From Alphaproteobacteria bacterium (GTDB lineage: Bacteria; Pseudomonadota; Alphaproteobacteria; Rickettsiales; UBA8987), in the NCBI GenBank assembly GCA_023269645.1, contig JAHFPR010000018.1:1-16608 (forward strand): 16,608 nucleotides of DNA. The letters run 5' to 3'. The translations under genes were made by a program, and so were the position numbers. This document shows, piece after piece, positions 15,572 through 16,608 of this stretch. Within the stretch, counting starts at the first letter, position 1; each line of letters starts with the position of its first letter. The notes under the pieces are model-generated. The model saw nothing but the letters and a program-made list of their open reading frames with translations. It was not told where the DNA came from and searched no databases.

Positions 15572-15599
15572 CACTATAAAGCGTTCTGCCGTGCGGTCA
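15572..15599 (-). promoter_or_regulatory. Predicted sigma-70-type promoter of rodZ-ispG
   Basis: On the minus strand TTGACC (15599-15594) and TATAGT (15577-15572) are separated by 16 nt, each one mismatch from consensus. Transcription would begin around 15565, giving a leader of roughly 38 nt before the rodZ ATG. Confidence 0.6.
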
Positions 15600-15660
15600 A
15601 GCAGAGGTTGGTGCTACAGCACAGGGCTATACAACCGTTAAGGACTGTTCCATCCGCCCC

Positions 15661-15857
15661 CTCCTCCCCCACACGCGGTGGAGGGGAAAATGATGCCCCT
15701 CCTCCCCCGCCTGCGGGGGAGGCAGAAAATCCGAGCGAGTTTACTCGCCGGATTTGCGGTGGGGGTATGCTCTCGCGGCAAGAAATACCCCCTCCGGATT
15801 TCGTAAACTCACTGCGTTCGCTAACCAAATCCTCTTCCCCCACACGCGGTGGAGGGG
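15661..15857. repeat. Multi-hairpin intergenic repeat element, copy 3, with an extra terminal hairpin
   Basis: An additional GC-rich hairpin at 15661-15686 precedes the element proper. Then come CCTCCCCCGC-ct-GCGGGGGAGG (15701-15722); the central stem AAATCCG-a-GCGAGT / ACTCGC-CGGATTT (15727-15755), identical to copy 1; a stem GGGGGTA (15761-15767) with TACCCCC (15786-15792); a decayed GGATTTCGT stem; and the right hairpin ending GGTGGAGGGG at 15857. It occupies the intergenic region between the divergent rodZ and the small exported-protein gene, a 462-bp gap that otherwise holds only two promoters. Confidence 0.88.
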
Positions 15858-15887
15858 AAACAGAACGGAACAAACCTGACTTTCATG

Positions 15888-15916
15888 TTGACAAGCTCCG
15901 CCATTTGAAAAATTAT
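15888..15916 (+). promoter_or_regulatory. Predicted sigma-70-type promoter of the small exported-protein gene
   Basis: A perfect TTGACA (15888-15893) is followed after 17 nt by AATTAT (15911-15916). Transcription is expected near 15923. This disfavours translation from the ATG at 15927, because its GGAG would lie outside the message, and favours the ATG at 15990. Confidence 0.55.
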
Positions 15917-15989
15917 CGGAGCAGTGATGTGTTCGGTATGCTTCCTTCCCTTGCCTGCAGCTTCAATCCAACCCGATAAAGACGAGGCC

Positions 15990-16469
15990 ATGTCCGAAAA
16001 ATATAGTCCATTCCTTGCGCTTGTGATGCTCTGCGCGCTGCTGCTCGCCATGCCTTCTCCTGCAGCAGGCCAGGCCGTGGGCGGGGAAACGCTTACTCCG
16101 CCGCTGCAGGAGAAAACGGGTGGGCAAAGCTATGGCGAGCCATGCTCCCACACTCCTACCAACGATGATGATCTGGCCGCGTGCCGCGTGGTGAATATCC
16201 TGGCCTCCACCGATCACCCGTTGAATTTTGAGCAGGCGCAGTTGCTGGTTAAGGAATATAGCAAATTGCGGGATCTCCAGTTTCAGGTGCTTGCCGGAAA
16301 ATTTGATCTGGACGACGCAAGAATGCAGGTGGCGGAAAGCGATAAAGTCTGCCTCAAGCTCCTGAATAAAACCTGCTTTGAAGTATTCAGTGCCCAGAAA
16401 GTGGCGGAAACAAAAGAAGCGGAAGCAAAAAAACTGGAAGAAGCAAAAGCGGCGGCGAAGAAACCTTAA
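15990..16469 (+). CDS. Small exported protein of unknown function with four cysteines and a charged helical tail
   Basis: From the ATG at 15990 the product has 159 residues. A Sec signal peptide is evident: residues 8-21 are hydrophobic (FLALVMLCALLLAM) and AAGQA gives a likely cleavage site near residue 29. The mature protein has Cys52, Cys65, Cys121 and Cys129, compatible with two disulfides, and helical segments FEQAQLLVKEYSKLRDLQF (80-98) and KFDLDDARMQVAESDKVC (104-121). The last 25 residues are a Lys/Glu/Ala-rich helix (AETKEAEAKKLEEAKAAAKK), resembling a coiled coil. No family is recognised. A longer form from 15927 has a better spaced GGAG but would bury the signal peptide behind 21 residues and is disfavoured by the promoter position. 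The stop overlaps by 3 nt a possible convergent frame. Confidence 0.7.
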   Translation: MSEKYSPFLALVMLCALLLAMPSPAAGQAVGGETLTPPLQEKTGGQSYGEPCSHTPTNDDDLAACRVVNILASTDHPLNFEQAQLLVKEYSKLRDLQFQVLAGKFDLDDARMQVAESDKVCLKLLNKTCFEVFSAQKVAETKEAEAKKLEEAKAAAKKP

Positions 16470-16608
16470 CCCTTCAACGCCGCCCGCGCGCGCGCGCAGT
16501 GTTTCCGCGCTTTCTTTTTCCGTGCAAGCAGCCCGTAACACGCCGCCTTGCAGCAGGATTCCAGCAGTATCTTCGCTTGCAGCAACCGGGCAGCGCGCGC
16601 GCCCCGAT
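16466..16608 (-). CDS. Possible 3' end of a gene running off the right edge
   Basis: On the minus strand one frame is open from the edge to TAA at 16468-16466, about 47 codons. The product is rich in Arg, Lys, Ala and Cys (RLLQAKILLESCCKAACYGL, then LLARKKKARKHCARARAALK), with a helical, basic character. It includes alternating CG tracts at 16485-16497 and 16593-16602. The convergent stop-to-stop arrangement is typical of compact genomes, but the piece is too short for a family call and a chance open frame in GC-rich DNA is possible. Confidence 0.3.
   Translation of the reverse strand, partial: RGARAARLLQAKILLESCCKAACYGLLARKKKARKHCARARAALKG

Noticed and set aside
15574..15873. Short frames through the repeat elements with the same peptide IRRVNSLGF and ASPAGGGG in two copies
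   Set aside because: The peptide identity is a by-product of DNA repeat identity; hairpins and compensatory base changes explain the conservation better than coding.
15924..15989. Upstream start (GTG 15924 or ATG 15927) for the small exported protein
   Set aside because: The predicted promoter starts transcription near 15923, removing its ribosome site, and the extension would displace the signal peptide from the N-terminus.

Overview
The window comes from a flagellated Gram-negative bacterium, most likely an alphaproteobacterium. The evidence is the fliK-flgD-flgE hook cluster behind a sigma-54 promoter with an IHF site and a distal enhancer-like repeat, the rodZ-ispG pair, and GC-rich coding sequence separated by GC-rich palindromic intergenic repeats. 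Genus cannot be read from the sequence alone.

Layout. At 1-912 (minus strand) a MarR regulator is translationally coupled to the first 146 codons of an RND-type membrane fusion protein that runs off the left edge. At 1122-2437 (plus) lie a receiver-HATPase hybrid signalling protein and a group I truncated hemoglobin. A long hairpin repeat (2444-2509) separates these from bioA (2556-3827), a biotin gene standing without other bio genes. From 8538 down to 3824 the minus strand carries an exported DUF3108 protein, a DNA methyltransferase, a probable restriction endonuclease, a two-lobed LOG-like protein and a higB-higA toxin-antitoxin pair. The methyltransferase/endonuclease section is AT-richer than its surroundings and looks acquired.

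At 8765-13308 (plus) is the flagellar hook operon: enhancer-like repeat, IHF consensus, sigma-54 -24/-12 element, then fliK (hook-length ruler), flgD (hook cap) and an unusually long flgE (hook subunit). FlgD caps and scaffolds polymerisation of FlgE, and FliK measures the hook and triggers the export switch. At 13543-15527 (minus) rodZ and ispG form a short operon linking cell shape and isoprenoid precursor synthesis, as in many proteobacteria. The right end holds a small exported protein with four cysteines and possibly the 3' end of another gene.

Three copies of a roughly 160-200 bp multi-hairpin intergenic element (8588-8748, 13355-13526, 15661-15857), plus one solo hairpin (987-1012), run through the window in the same orientation. 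Their stems show compensatory substitutions. This repeat family, the restriction-modification/LOG/HigBA run, and a perfect 12-bp hairpin inside flgD are the least explained parts of the sequence.
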